Assembly (NCBI GenBank): GCA_018057705.1
Contig: JAGPDF010000020.1
Coordinates: forward strand, 1-64,000
Source: Thermoanaerobaculia bacterium
GTDB lineage: Bacteria > Acidobacteriota > Thermoanaerobaculia > Multivoradales > JAGPDF01
Direction of reading: 5' to 3'
DNA: 64,000 bases
Below are positions 26,230 through 34,088 of this stretch, one piece after another (the first letter of the stretch is position 1; each line of letters starts with the position of its first letter). Below the pieces are notes generated by a model. That model saw nothing but the letters and a program-made list of their open reading frames with translations, searched no databases and had not been told where the DNA came from. Made by a program: the position numbers and the translations under genes.

Positions 26230-27513
26230 ATGCGCGCGACAGTACTCGCTGTGGGCTCCGAGCTGCTCTCGACCGAGCGGCTAGACACCAACTCGCTCCG
26301 CCTGGCCGCGTTGCTCGAGCGCCAGGGCGTCGAGCTGATGAAGAAGTCCGTGGTCGGCGACCTCGAGTCCGAGATCGTGCGCGAGCTCTGCGCCCTGTGG
26401 GAAACGAGCGACCTCGTGCTGGTGAGCGGTGGCCTGGGTCCGACCGCAGACGACCTGACCCGCGAAGCGGCCGCCGCCGCGCTCGGCGTCGCCCTCGCGC
26501 CGGATGCCGGCGTGCTCGCCCAGATCGAAGCGCGTTTCGCGGCAATGGGGCGCCGGCTGTCGCCGAACAATCACAAACAGGCGGAGGTCCTCGTCGGAGC
26601 GGCCGTGCTCGAGAATCCGAACGGAACCGCTCCCGGGCAGCTCTTCGAGCGCGATGGCAAGGCGCTCTTCCTCTTTCCGGGTGTGCCCTACGAGCTCGAC
26701 CGGATGGCCGCGGAGTTTCTGGTGCCCTGGCTCGAGCGGCACTCTCCGGGCGTCGCACGCGAGACCTGGACGATCAAGGTCGCCATGCGGCCGGAGTCCG
26801 AGGTCGATCAGGCCCTCGGTCCGGCCTACGAGGCGTTCGGTCGCGAGTGGATCACCGTCCTCGCCGGCGCGGGAGAGGTGCGCGTGCTGCTCTCGGCCGC
26901 CGGCGCCGAGGGCCCGCGCCACGAACGGCTGGCGGAAATGCGCCAGCGCACCCTCGCCCTGCTCGGCGACTCCGTCTTCGGCGAAGGGGCCGAAACCACC
27001 CTCGAGTCGGTCGTCGCGCGACTCCTCGCCGAGAGCGGACTGACCCTCGCCACGGCAGAGTCGTGCACCGGCGGTCTGGTGGCCGAGCGCCTGACTCGGG
27101 TCGCGGGCGTGAGCGCGGTGTTCGCCGGTGGCGTCGTGGTCTATTCGAACGCGTCGAAGAGCGCCCTGCTCGGTGTCGCGCCCGAGCTTCTGCAGCGCGC
27201 CGGCGCCGTTTCGGAAGCGGTCGCCCGGGCGATGGCCACGGGTGTCTCTGCGCGCCTGGGGAGCGACCTCGGTGTCGCCATCACCGGCATCGCCGGCCCC
27301 GGGGGGGGCTCGGCCGAGAAGCCCGTGGGCACCGTTCATCTCGCGGTGGCGGGCCCGGGGGAGCTCCCGGTCGAGCACCGGCTGGCGCGATTTCCCGGCA
27401 ACCGCGAGCGCATCCGCCTTTTCGCCTCCCAGATGGCGCTCGAGATGCTGCGCCGCCGACTGATCTCGAACCTCGCCGGAGCCTCGGCAGGGGGGGCCAG
27501 GGTGAGCGTTTGA
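26230..27513 (+). CDS. cinA: CinA family protein with nicotinamide-nucleotide amidase domain
   Basis: 427 residues. N-terminal MoCF/COG1058 domain (about 1-170, AVGSELLS and SGGLGPTADD as markers), a middle segment, and the C-terminal amidase domain (about 265-420, LATAESCTGGLVAERLTRVAGVS with the catalytic Ser/Cys region). The amidase converts NMN to NaMN plus ammonia; the N-terminal domain is linked to ADP-ribose pyrophosphatase activity. The stop overlaps the plsY TTG start (TTGA). Confidence 0.92.
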   Translation: MRATVLAVGSELLSTERLDTNSLRLAALLERQGVELMKKSVVGDLESEIVRELCALWETSDLVLVSGGLGPTADDLTREAAAAALGVALAPDAGVLAQIEARFAAMGRRLSPNNHKQAEVLVGAAVLENPNGTAPGQLFERDGKALFLFPGVPYELDRMAAEFLVPWLERHSPGVARETWTIKVAMRPESEVDQALGPAYEAFGREWITVLAGAGEVRVLLSAAGAEGPRHERLAEMRQRTLALLGDSVFGEGAETTLESVVARLLAESGLTLATAESCTGGLVAERLTRVAGVSAVFAGGVVVYSNASKSALLGVAPELLQRAGAVSEAVARAMATGVSARLGSDLGVAITGIAGPGGGSAEKPVGTVHLAVAGPGELPVEHRLARFPGNRERIRLFASQMALEMLRRRLISNLAGASAGGARVSV

Positions 27514-28130
27514 CCCTGCACTGGATCGGCCTGGTCGCCGCTTCCTACCTGCTGGGATCGCTCTCCTTCAGCCTGGCTGTCGTGTGGCTCCTGCAGCGCA
27601 CCGATGTGCGCAAGATGGGGAGCGGGAACGCCGGTGCCACGAACGTGCTGCGCACCGCCGGACGCTGGCCGGCGCTCCTCGTCCTGCTGCTCGACATCGC
27701 GAAGGGGATCGTGCCGGTGCGGGTGGCACGCGCCCTGGGGGCGCCGGCCGAGGTGGTCGCTGCGGCCGCGTTGGCGGTGGTCGTCGGCCACGTCTTTCCG
27801 CTTTTTTTCGGCTTCCGTGGCGGCAAGGGGGTGGCCACAGGTTTCGGCGCCCTGGTGGCGCTGTTGCCGCTCGCCGCCGGAACAGCGATGGCCATCTTCG
27901 CGCTCACCGTGGTCGCGACGCGCTATGTCTCTCTCGGGTCGGTGGTCGCCGCCGCGGCGCTGCCGTTGCTGGCCGCGCTCTATGCGCGCCTGGGCTGGTC
28001 GCCCGGACTGTCGGGCAGCGCTCTGGTGCTCACCTGCGCCTGCACGGGCCTCGTCGTCCTGCGGCATTCGGAGAACCTGAAGAGGCTCCTCGCCGGCAGC
28101 GAACACCGTCTCGGGGAAGGTCGAGGGTAG
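27510..28130 (+). CDS. plsY: Glycerol-3-phosphate acyltransferase PlsY
   Basis: 206 residues, integral membrane, about five or six TM helices. It acylates glycerol-3-phosphate from acyl-phosphate, the first step of phospholipid synthesis. Motifs are SGNAGATNVLR, FPLFFGFRGGKGVATGFG and the HSENLKRLLAGSEHR C-terminus. The frame is open far upstream, but TTG 27510 overlaps the cinA stop and gives the normal length. gpsA, which makes its substrate, begins 6 nt after its stop. Confidence 0.94.
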   Translation: MTLHWIGLVAASYLLGSLSFSLAVVWLLQRTDVRKMGSGNAGATNVLRTAGRWPALLVLLLDIAKGIVPVRVARALGAPAEVVAAAALAVVVGHVFPLFFGFRGGKGVATGFGALVALLPLAAGTAMAIFALTVVATRYVSLGSVVAAAALPLLAALYARLGWSPGLSGSALVLTCACTGLVVLRHSENLKRLLAGSEHRLGEGRG

Positions 28131-28136
28131 AGGGAG

Positions 28137-29150
28137 ATGACGCAGATCGGAGTCCTCGGGGCGGGTTCCTTCGGCACCGCCGTCGCCGTGCATGCCGCGC
28201 GTGCCGGACATCGCACGACGCTCTGGGTTCGGCGCGAGGAGGCTGCGACCGAGATGCAGGCCGCGCGCGAGAATCTGCGCTACCTTCCGGGCGTGATCTT
28301 CCCCGACGGCCTGACGATCACCCACGACCTCGGGGCCCTCGCCGGGGCCGATCCGCTGGTGCTGGCGGCACCCTCGCACGGCTACCGTTCGGTGCTGCGC
28401 GACTTCCTCGAGGTCCGCGGCTCGCGGCAGCCGCTGACGGTCGTCTCGGCGACCAAGGGGATCGAAGCCGAATCGCTCGCCCGCATGAGCCGGGTCTCGG
28501 CGGAGGAGTGCGGGCGTGCCGGGACTCCGCTGCGCTTCGCCGCATTCTCCGGGCCGACTTTCGCCGCCGAGCTGGCGCGAGCCGCACCCTCGGCGGCCGT
28601 GGTCGCCAGCGAAGACATGGCGCTCGCGGCGGAGCTGCGCGAGACGCTCGCCAGCCCGACGCTTCGCCTGTACTCCTCCTCCGACGTCGTCGGAGTCGAG
28701 CTCGCGGGCGCCGCGAAGAACGTGATCGCCATCGGCGCCGGCGTCGTCTCCGGACTCGGGCTCGGGCACAACACGCTCGCCGCCCTGATCACGCGCGGGC
28801 TGCACGAGATCACCCGCCTCGGTCTCGCCTATTCCGGCGACCAGAAGACCTTTTCGGGGCTGGCCGGACTGGGGGACCTCGTGCTCACCTGCACGGGTGG
28901 CCTGTCGCGCAACCGGCGCACGGGGATGGAGCTCGCCCAGGGCAAGACCCTGCAGCAGATCCTGGAGGAGACGACCGAAGTGGCGGAGGGCGTCAAGAAC
29001 TCGCGCGTCATTCTGCAACTGGCGCGGGCCGTCGGGGTCGAGATGCCGATCAGCGAGCAGATGGTCGCCGTGATGTACGAGGGCAAACCGGCCAAGCTGG
29101 CCGTCCACGAGCTCATGACCCGCGACCTCAAACACGAGGCCGCGCACTAG
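28137..29150 (+). CDS. gpsA: NAD(P)-dependent glycerol-3-phosphate dehydrogenase
   Basis: 337 residues. Reduces dihydroxyacetone phosphate to sn-glycerol-3-phosphate, the PlsY substrate. Rossmann GAGSFGTA near the N-terminus, KGIE, the catalytic Lys in GAAKNVIAI, and the substrate loop TCTGGLSRNRRTG are intact. GGGAG precedes the ATG. The plsY-gpsA pairing makes lysophosphatidic acid in two consecutive steps. Confidence 0.95.
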   Translation: MTQIGVLGAGSFGTAVAVHAARAGHRTTLWVRREEAATEMQAARENLRYLPGVIFPDGLTITHDLGALAGADPLVLAAPSHGYRSVLRDFLEVRGSRQPLTVVSATKGIEAESLARMSRVSAEECGRAGTPLRFAAFSGPTFAAELARAAPSAAVVASEDMALAAELRETLASPTLRLYSSSDVVGVELAGAAKNVIAIGAGVVSGLGLGHNTLAALITRGLHEITRLGLAYSGDQKTFSGLAGLGDLVLTCTGGLSRNRRTGMELAQGKTLQQILEETTEVAEGVKNSRVILQLARAVGVEMPISEQMVAVMYEGKPAKLAVHELMTRDLKHEAAH

Positions 29151-29222
29151 GGCCTTTCCGAAAAGGAGGAGCGATCGCCCCAGTCCTTGAGCCCCACGAT
29201 TCCGGGCTGCACGGCGATCCGA

Positions 29223-29228
29223 TAGACT
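29223..29228 (+). promoter_or_regulatory. -10-like box for guaA
   Basis: TAGACT ends 5 nt before the ATG at 29234; no ribosome site or -35 is evident, which fits leaderless initiation. Confidence 0.35.
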
Positions 29229-29233
29229 TGCCC

Positions 29234-30775
29234 ATGGCAACCCACCAGACCGTTCTCATCCTCGATTTCGGGAGTCAATTCACCCAGCTGATCGCGCGCC
29301 GGCTGCGCGAGCATCGGGTCTACTGCGAAGTGCACCCGTACTCTCTGCCAGCCGAAGAGATCCGCCGCCGCGCGCCGATCGGCATCGTCCTCTCGGGCGG
29401 GCCGCAGAGTGTCTACGACACCGGGGCGCCGCACGCCGAGACGACGCTTCTCGAGCTCGGCATTCCGGTGCTCGGCATCTGTTACGGCATGCAGCTGGTC
29501 GCGCACCTGCTCGACGGCAAGGTCGAACGCGCGGAGCGCCGCGAGTACGGGCGGGCGGAGGTCGAAATGCAGGAGCGCGGCCTGCTCTTCGCCGGACTCG
29601 ACGCGGCCGAAACGGTCTGGATGAGCCATGGCGATCATGTGACCCGGCTGCCTTCCGGCTTCGTGCAGACCGCGCGGACTTCGAACGCGGCGGTCGTCGG
29701 CATGGAGGATCGGGCGCGGGGGATCTACTGTATCCAGTTTCACCCCGAGGTTTCGCACACCGTCCACGGCTCGACCGTGCTGCACAACTTCCTCTACAAG
29801 GCCTGCGGCGCCACCGGCGACTGGACGATGGCCTCGTATCTCGACGAGGCCGCGACGACGATCCGGGAGCGCACGCGGGGCGAGAAGGTGCTCTGCGGGA
29901 TTTCCGGCGGAGTCGACTCGGCGGTGACGGCGGCTCTCCTCAAGCGCGCCATCGGCGACGACCTGGTCTCGGTCTTCGTCGACACCGGCCTGCTGCGCAA
30001 GGGGGAGCGCTCCCAGGTCGAGGCGAGCCTGACCGACGGCCTGGGGATTCCGATCGTGACCGCCGACGCCGGTGCGGACTTTCTCGGCGCGCTCGCCGGG
30101 GTGACCGACCCGGAGGCCAAGCGCAAGGCGATCGGCCGCGTTTTCATCGACGTCTTCCAGCGTGAGGCGCGCAAGTTCTCCGGCGTGAAGTTCCTCGCCC
30201 AGGGAACGCTCTACCCGGACGTCATCGAGTCGACCTCGGTGCGGGGACCCTCGGCGGTGATCAAGTCGCACCACAACGTCGGCGGGCTCCCGGAGCGGCT
30301 CGGTTTCGAGCTCGTCGAGCCCCTGCGCTGGTTGTTCAAGGACGAGGTCCGCCAGCTCGGACGCGAGCTCGGACTGCCGGAGGAGTTCATCGGTCGCCAT
30401 CCGTTCCCCGGCCCGGGCCTCGCGGTGCGGATCCTCGGCGAGGTCACCGCCGACAAGGTCGCCCTGCTGCAGGAGGCCGACGCGATCTTTCTCGCGGAGC
30501 TCCGCGAAAGCGGCTGGTACGAGAAGGTCTCACAGGCGTTCGCGGTCCTCCTGCCGGTGAAGACCGTCGGTGTCATGGGCGACTTCCGCACCTACGAGAA
30601 CGTCCTCGCCCTGCGCTCCGTCGAGACCCACGACTTCATGACCGCCGACTGGAGCCACCTGCCGCACGAGCTCCTCGGAAGAGTCGCAAACCGCATCGTC
30701 AACGAAGTCCGCGGCATCAATCGCGTCGTCTACGACGTCACCTCGAAGCCGCCAGGCACGATCGAGTGGGAGTGA
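29234..30775 (+). CDS. guaA: GMP synthase (glutamine-hydrolysing)
   Basis: 513 residues. Converts XMP to GMP. Class I amidotransferase domain (about 1-195: nucleophile Cys in GICYGMQL, His and Glu in QFHPEVSHT), ATP pyrophosphatase domain (SGGVDSAV P-loop near residues 224-231) and C-terminal dimerisation domain ending KPPGTIEWE. All catalytic residues are in place. The frame is open upstream but antisense and shadow to gpsA/plsY. No guaB adjacent. Confidence 0.96.
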   Translation: MATHQTVLILDFGSQFTQLIARRLREHRVYCEVHPYSLPAEEIRRRAPIGIVLSGGPQSVYDTGAPHAETTLLELGIPVLGICYGMQLVAHLLDGKVERAERREYGRAEVEMQERGLLFAGLDAAETVWMSHGDHVTRLPSGFVQTARTSNAAVVGMEDRARGIYCIQFHPEVSHTVHGSTVLHNFLYKACGATGDWTMASYLDEAATTIRERTRGEKVLCGISGGVDSAVTAALLKRAIGDDLVSVFVDTGLLRKGERSQVEASLTDGLGIPIVTADAGADFLGALAGVTDPEAKRKAIGRVFIDVFQREARKFSGVKFLAQGTLYPDVIESTSVRGPSAVIKSHHNVGGLPERLGFELVEPLRWLFKDEVRQLGRELGLPEEFIGRHPFPGPGLAVRILGEVTADKVALLQEADAIFLAELRESGWYEKVSQAFAVLLPVKTVGVMGDFRTYENVLALRSVETHDFMTADWSHLPHELLGRVANRIVNEVRGINRVVYDVTSKPPGTIEWE

Positions 30776-30904
30776 CTCGAGGCCTCGAGGCGGGATTCGG
30801 CGAGGGCGTCGAGGGGAACCCGCAGGGCCATGTCGATTTCCACCCGGCTCGTTCGTCGTCCATATGAGACGCCAATGGAGCCGGCTCAAACCAGGAGACT
30901 TGCG

Positions 30905-31342
30905 ATGCGTGTGATGGTGATTGCGAAAGCCAACGAGGAGATGGGAAAGAGCATGGCCGCCCCGACGCCGGAGATGCTCGAGGCGTTCGCGGCGATGGAC
31001 AGGTTCACCGAGGAGCTGGTCCAGGCCGGGGTCTTCATCGCCGCAGCCGGGCTCCAGAACAGCGCCCAGGCCAAACGGATCGTCTGCGAAGGTCCCAAGC
31101 GCACGGTGGTCGACGGGCCGTTCGCCGAAACCCGCGAGCTCATCGCCGGCTTCTCGATCTGGGAGGTCAAGGACATGGACGAGGCCCTGGCCTGGGCGAA
31201 GCGCGCTCCCAATTGCATGCCGGGCAAGAGTGAGATGGAGATCCGGCCGTTCTACGAGGCGGAGGATCTCGCCGGGTTCGTGACGCCCGAGGAGCTCGCG
31301 AAATCTCGCGAAGGGACGCGCGGCAAGCTCGGCGTCGCCTGA
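30905..31342 (+). CDS. YCII-related DGPF-domain protein
   Basis: 145 residues. Ferredoxin-like YCII fold with the DGPF signature in VVDGPFAETRELIAGF. AGGAG lies 7 nt before ATG 30905. DGPF proteins are the standard genomic partners of ECF42-type sigma factors, and one follows 118 nt downstream on the same strand. Biochemical role is unsettled; a small-molecule-binding or enzymatic role is usually supposed. Confidence 0.88.
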   Translation: MRVMVIAKANEEMGKSMAAPTPEMLEAFAAMDRFTEELVQAGVFIAAAGLQNSAQAKRIVCEGPKRTVVDGPFAETRELIAGFSIWEVKDMDEALAWAKRAPNCMPGKSEMEIRPFYEAEDLAGFVTPEELAKSREGTRGKLGVA

Positions 31343-31460
31343 TCCCGCGAGCAGGTTCGACGGTGTGCGCCGGGAATTCGACGCTCCCGCCGCCGCCTTC
31401 CTCCACGAATGGGGAAGCCCGCCATCTTGTCTCTTCGGCGGCCCTGGCCGAGAATGCAGT

Positions 31461-32759
31461 GTGACCTCGGGCGAGACCCACCGCACGATCGAAGCGACCT
31501 TTCGCATCGAGCGGGCCAGGCTCATTGCGGGTCTGGCTCGCCTGGTGCGTAACGTCGACCTGGCCGAGGATCTGGCGCAGGACGCTCTGGTCGTCGCTCT
31601 CTCCGAATGGCCGAAATCCGGCGTTCCGGCCAACCCGGGCGCCTGGCTGATGGCCGCCGCGAAACGGCGCGGAATCGACGCCTTCCGGCGCGACAGGATG
31701 CTCGACCGCAAGCATGCCGAGATCGCGCAGACCCTGGATGCGGCGCGTCCCCAGGAGGCCGAGGCCATGGTAGCGGCCATGGACGACGATCTCGGCGACG
31801 AGCTGCTGGGCCTCATCTTCACGGCCTGCCACCCGATCCTGTCGCCCGACGCGCGTGCGGCGCTCACCCTGCGGGTGGTCGGCGGCCTCTCGACCGACGA
31901 GATCGCCCGCGCTTTTCTGTCGAGCGAGGCGACGATTGCCCAGCGCATCGTCCGCGCCAAGAAGACCATCGCCAAGGCCGGGCTCGGTTTCGAGGTGCCG
32001 CGGGGCGCCGACCGGGCGGCGCGGCTGCCCTCGGTGCTGGAGGTCATCTATCTCATTTTCAACGAGGGCTATGCCGCGACGGCGGGCGACGACCTTGTCC
32101 GGCCGGACCTCTGCCTGGAGGCGCTACGACTCGGCCGCATGCTGGCGGGGCTGATGCCCCGCGAGGCTCCAGAGACGGCAGAGGTGCTGGGCCTCCTGGC
32201 CCTGATGGAGATCCAGGCGTCGCGCCTGCGTGCGCGCGCCGGGCCGGACGGCGCTTTCATCCCGCTCACCGAGCAGGATCGCGGACGATGGGACCAGCTC
32301 CTGATCCGCCGAGGCCTCGAGGCGCTGGCCCGCGCTGAAGCGCTGGGCGGTGCCGGAATGCGGGTCGAGGGCGCCGGCCCCTATGTGCTCCAGGCCGCGC
32401 TCGCCGCCTGCCACGCCCGCGCGCGCCGGGCCGCCGATACCGACTGGCCGCGCATCGCCGCGCTGTATGACCGGCTGCGCGTCGTGATGCCTTCGCCGGT
32501 GGTCGATCTCAATCGCGCAATCGCCTACAGCATGGCCTTCGGGCCCGAAGCGGGCCTCAAGCTGGTCGAAGAGATCGCCGATGCCGGAGCTCTCCGCGAC
32601 TATGCGCCCATGCCGGCTGCGAGGGGTGACTTTCTGTTCCGGGCCGGCCGCCTGGCCGAGGCGCGTTCGGAATTCGAGGTGGCGGCGGCGCTGACCCGTA
32701 ACGTGCGGGAAAGGACCTTTCTCCTCGCGCGGGCGGTCGCCTGCGACCGCGAGCCCTGA
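31461..32759 (+). CDS. ECF42-like RNA polymerase sigma factor with C-terminal TPR-type domain
   Basis: 432 residues from GTG 31461; GTG 31365 would add 32 residues with no homology that I recognise. Sigma region 2 (about 20-85, RLVRNVDLAEDLAQDALVVAL), region 4 HTH (about 130-185, LSTDEIARAFLSSEATIAQRIVRAKK), then a long helical C-terminal domain (about 200-430, IYLIFNEGY, VDLNRAIAYSM, RAGRLAEARSEFEVAA with TPR character). This extension and the DGPF gene next door define the ECF42 type, which lacks an anti-sigma factor; activity is thought to be controlled by the C-terminal domain. Confidence 0.9.
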   Translation: MTSGETHRTIEATFRIERARLIAGLARLVRNVDLAEDLAQDALVVALSEWPKSGVPANPGAWLMAAAKRRGIDAFRRDRMLDRKHAEIAQTLDAARPQEAEAMVAAMDDDLGDELLGLIFTACHPILSPDARAALTLRVVGGLSTDEIARAFLSSEATIAQRIVRAKKTIAKAGLGFEVPRGADRAARLPSVLEVIYLIFNEGYAATAGDDLVRPDLCLEALRLGRMLAGLMPREAPETAEVLGLLALMEIQASRLRARAGPDGAFIPLTEQDRGRWDQLLIRRGLEALARAEALGGAGMRVEGAGPYVLQAALAACHARARRAADTDWPRIAALYDRLRVVMPSPVVDLNRAIAYSMAFGPEAGLKLVEEIADAGALRDYAPMPAARGDFLFRAGRLAEARSEFEVAAALTRNVRERTFLLARAVACDREP

Positions 32760-32885
32760 CTCTCGTTCCTGGGGCGCTGCTCTGAGAGGCAGGAGCCGCC
32801 GGTCCGTTCCCTGCCAAGAGTTCTTAACGGACTGCCACACGCTACTCGGTTGGCTCGAAAGAACCGTATTCAAGTCAACGGTTGG

Positions 32886-32901
32886 ATGCCTTGTGAGGCA
32901 T
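32886..32901. repeat. Inverted repeat, possible operator
   Basis: Perfect 6-bp arms ATGCCT and AGGCAT with a TGTG spacer, about 200 nt upstream of the hipB-like start. Confidence 0.4.
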
Positions 32902-32945
32902 GAAGTGGAAGGCAAGGACGAGCGCAAGTGGGTGGCGAGGGGGTA

Positions 32946-32957
32946 CCCTAGCTAGGG
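32946..32957. repeat. 12-bp perfect palindrome, possible operator
   Basis: CCCTAGCTAGGG with no spacer, overlapping a GGGTACCC palindrome at 32941-32948. Confidence 0.4.
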
Positions 32958-33059
32958 CATCGATGTAAATATTATGGCGGGCATGGAGGTAGAACTGCGA
33001 AATATTTGCAGTGCGTTTCGTAGCCCGAGAACCCTTGAGACAGAAAACAGATAATAAAC

Positions 33060-33092
33060 TTGCAGTTGGATCTCCGCAATGCTATAATATTG
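33060..33092 (+). promoter_or_regulatory. Strong sigma-70-type promoter of hipB-hipA with overlapping near-palindrome
   Basis: TTGCAG (33060-33065) and a perfect TATAAT (33083-33088) with a 17-nt spacer. A 16-nt near-palindrome CAATGCTATAATATTG (33077-33092) covers the -10, a natural place for autorepression by the HTH product. The predicted start lies within a few bases of ATG 33098, so the message is practically leaderless. Confidence 0.7.
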
Positions 33093-33097
33093 ACATT

Positions 33098-34084
33098 ATG
33101 GCCAGGAGAACGGCGCCAGTCCTACCGTCAACGCTTGAACGCCTCCGCCAGCTGGGGAGTCGATTGATGCTCGCGCGAAAGAGACGGCGATTGACGGCGA
33201 AGCTGGTCGCAGCCCGCGCCGGAATGTCTCCAATGACTCTCCGTAGCCTAGAAATGGGTGGCGCCGGCGTAACCATGGGAGCCTATCTTGCAGTCATGCA
33301 GGCGCTTGGTGTGGAGAAAGACCTAGATCTTCTCGTACAAGCTGATCCTCTGGGTCGAGAACTTCAAGACTCAGTATCGAAGACTGGTCGCCGTCTCTCG
33401 AGAAGATCTCTTGCACACTCGAGCGAGACTCTTGAAGGGGTTCAAGGGCGAGCGTCCGACCGAGTCTCACCTAGTCCTCTCGTTGAAGACTTGACAGTGC
33501 AGGAGCCGCTCCGCTCTGTGGCTCCGCGAGTAGCGGGGCTGCATGAGACGGCGATTGAGAAACCTCCGAAGGAAGGCCATGCCCCGAACATAACGGCCAC
33601 GAGCAGGTCGACGATCAATTCGCCAGCTAGCCGGCTGCGCCAAACCACCGGAAGCTCCGCTGTCGAGCAGATCCGCCAGGCACTGGAGAACTCTCCGATC
33701 GAGCAGCTCAAGAGAGCGATCGAGAATTCGCCAGTTGAGCAAATGCGAAGGGCAATCGAGGACTCTCCGCTCAATCAGCTCCAGGAGGCGCTGAGAAACA
33801 GCTCCGTCGAACAACTTCGGAGGGCCATCGAAGCAATTCCTTCCGAGCAAATCTCGAGAGAGGTTAGCACTCTCGTGGAAACGCTTCGGGAGGCCTCGTT
33901 GCCAGCTCAACACCTTAGAGAAGCACTTGATGAGATGAACTCCAAGACGCAGGCGCTCAGCCATTTCGCACTCGACACGGTGAACGCACAAAGGGCTATT
34001 TCAGAGACGGAATTTACCAGCTCCAAGGACCTCGCGGCGCTGATCAGCGCTGACTTGAAAATCTCTGACGGCGAGGACCGATAG
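33098..34084 (+). CDS. HipB-like XRE-family HTH protein with long repeat-bearing C-terminus
   Basis: 328 residues, about three to four times longer than classical HipB (~90). Helix-turn-helix domain about 13-75 (LMLARKRRRLTAKLVAARAGMSPMTLRSLEMG). A Ser/Arg/Pro-rich, probably disordered stretch (85-185) follows, then five 12-residue repeats at 189-248 with consensus VEQLRRAIENSP, then a helical tail. An upstream in-frame ATG at 33011 is not used if the promoter at 33060-33088 is real. hipA-like gene starts 4 nt after the stop. GC content and codon use (AGA, TTA, ATA present) differ from neighbours, which suggests transfer. The HTH probably represses the pair; the repeats are unexplained. Confidence 0.8.
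   Translation: MARRTAPVLPSTLERLRQLGSRLMLARKRRRLTAKLVAARAGMSPMTLRSLEMGGAGVTMGAYLAVMQALGVEKDLDLLVQADPLGRELQDSVSKTGRRLSRRSLAHSSETLEGVQGRASDRVSPSPLVEDLTVQEPLRSVAPRVAGLHETAIEKPPKEGHAPNITATSRSTINSPASRLRQTTGSSAVEQIRQALENSPIEQLKRAIENSPVEQMRRAIEDSPLNQLQEALRNSSVEQLRRAIEAIPSEQISREVSTLVETLREASLPAQHLREALDEMNSKTQALSHFALDTVNAQRAISETEFTSSKDLAALISADLKISDGEDR
33662..33841 (+). repeat. Five 36-nt repeats encoding a 12-residue helical motif
   Basis: Units read VEQIRQALENSP, IEQLKRAIENSP, VEQMRRAIEDSP, LNQLQEALRNSS and VEQLRRAIEAIP. Protein conservation exceeds DNA conservation, indicating old, selected repeats rather than recent slippage. Each would form a short amphipathic helix capped by Asn/Ser-Pro. Confidence 0.85.
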
Positions 34085-34088
34085 AGAG

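Larger units (their letters stand above)
32760..33059. other. Gene-free region upstream of hipB-hipA, with palindromes
   Basis: About 300 nt without a credible ORF, clearly AT-richer than its flanks from about 32820 onward. It contains ATGCCT-tgtg-AGGCAT (32886-32901), GGGTACCC (32941-32948), CCCTAGCTAGGG (32946-32957), and AAATATTT (33000-33007). Such clustered palindromes upstream of an HTH gene suggest operators. No attachment site or direct repeat bounding the region was found. Confidence 0.5.

Noticed and set aside
29152-29166. CCTTT...AAAGG hairpin after gpsA as a terminator
   Set aside because: Five weak pairs, no T-tract; more likely chance.
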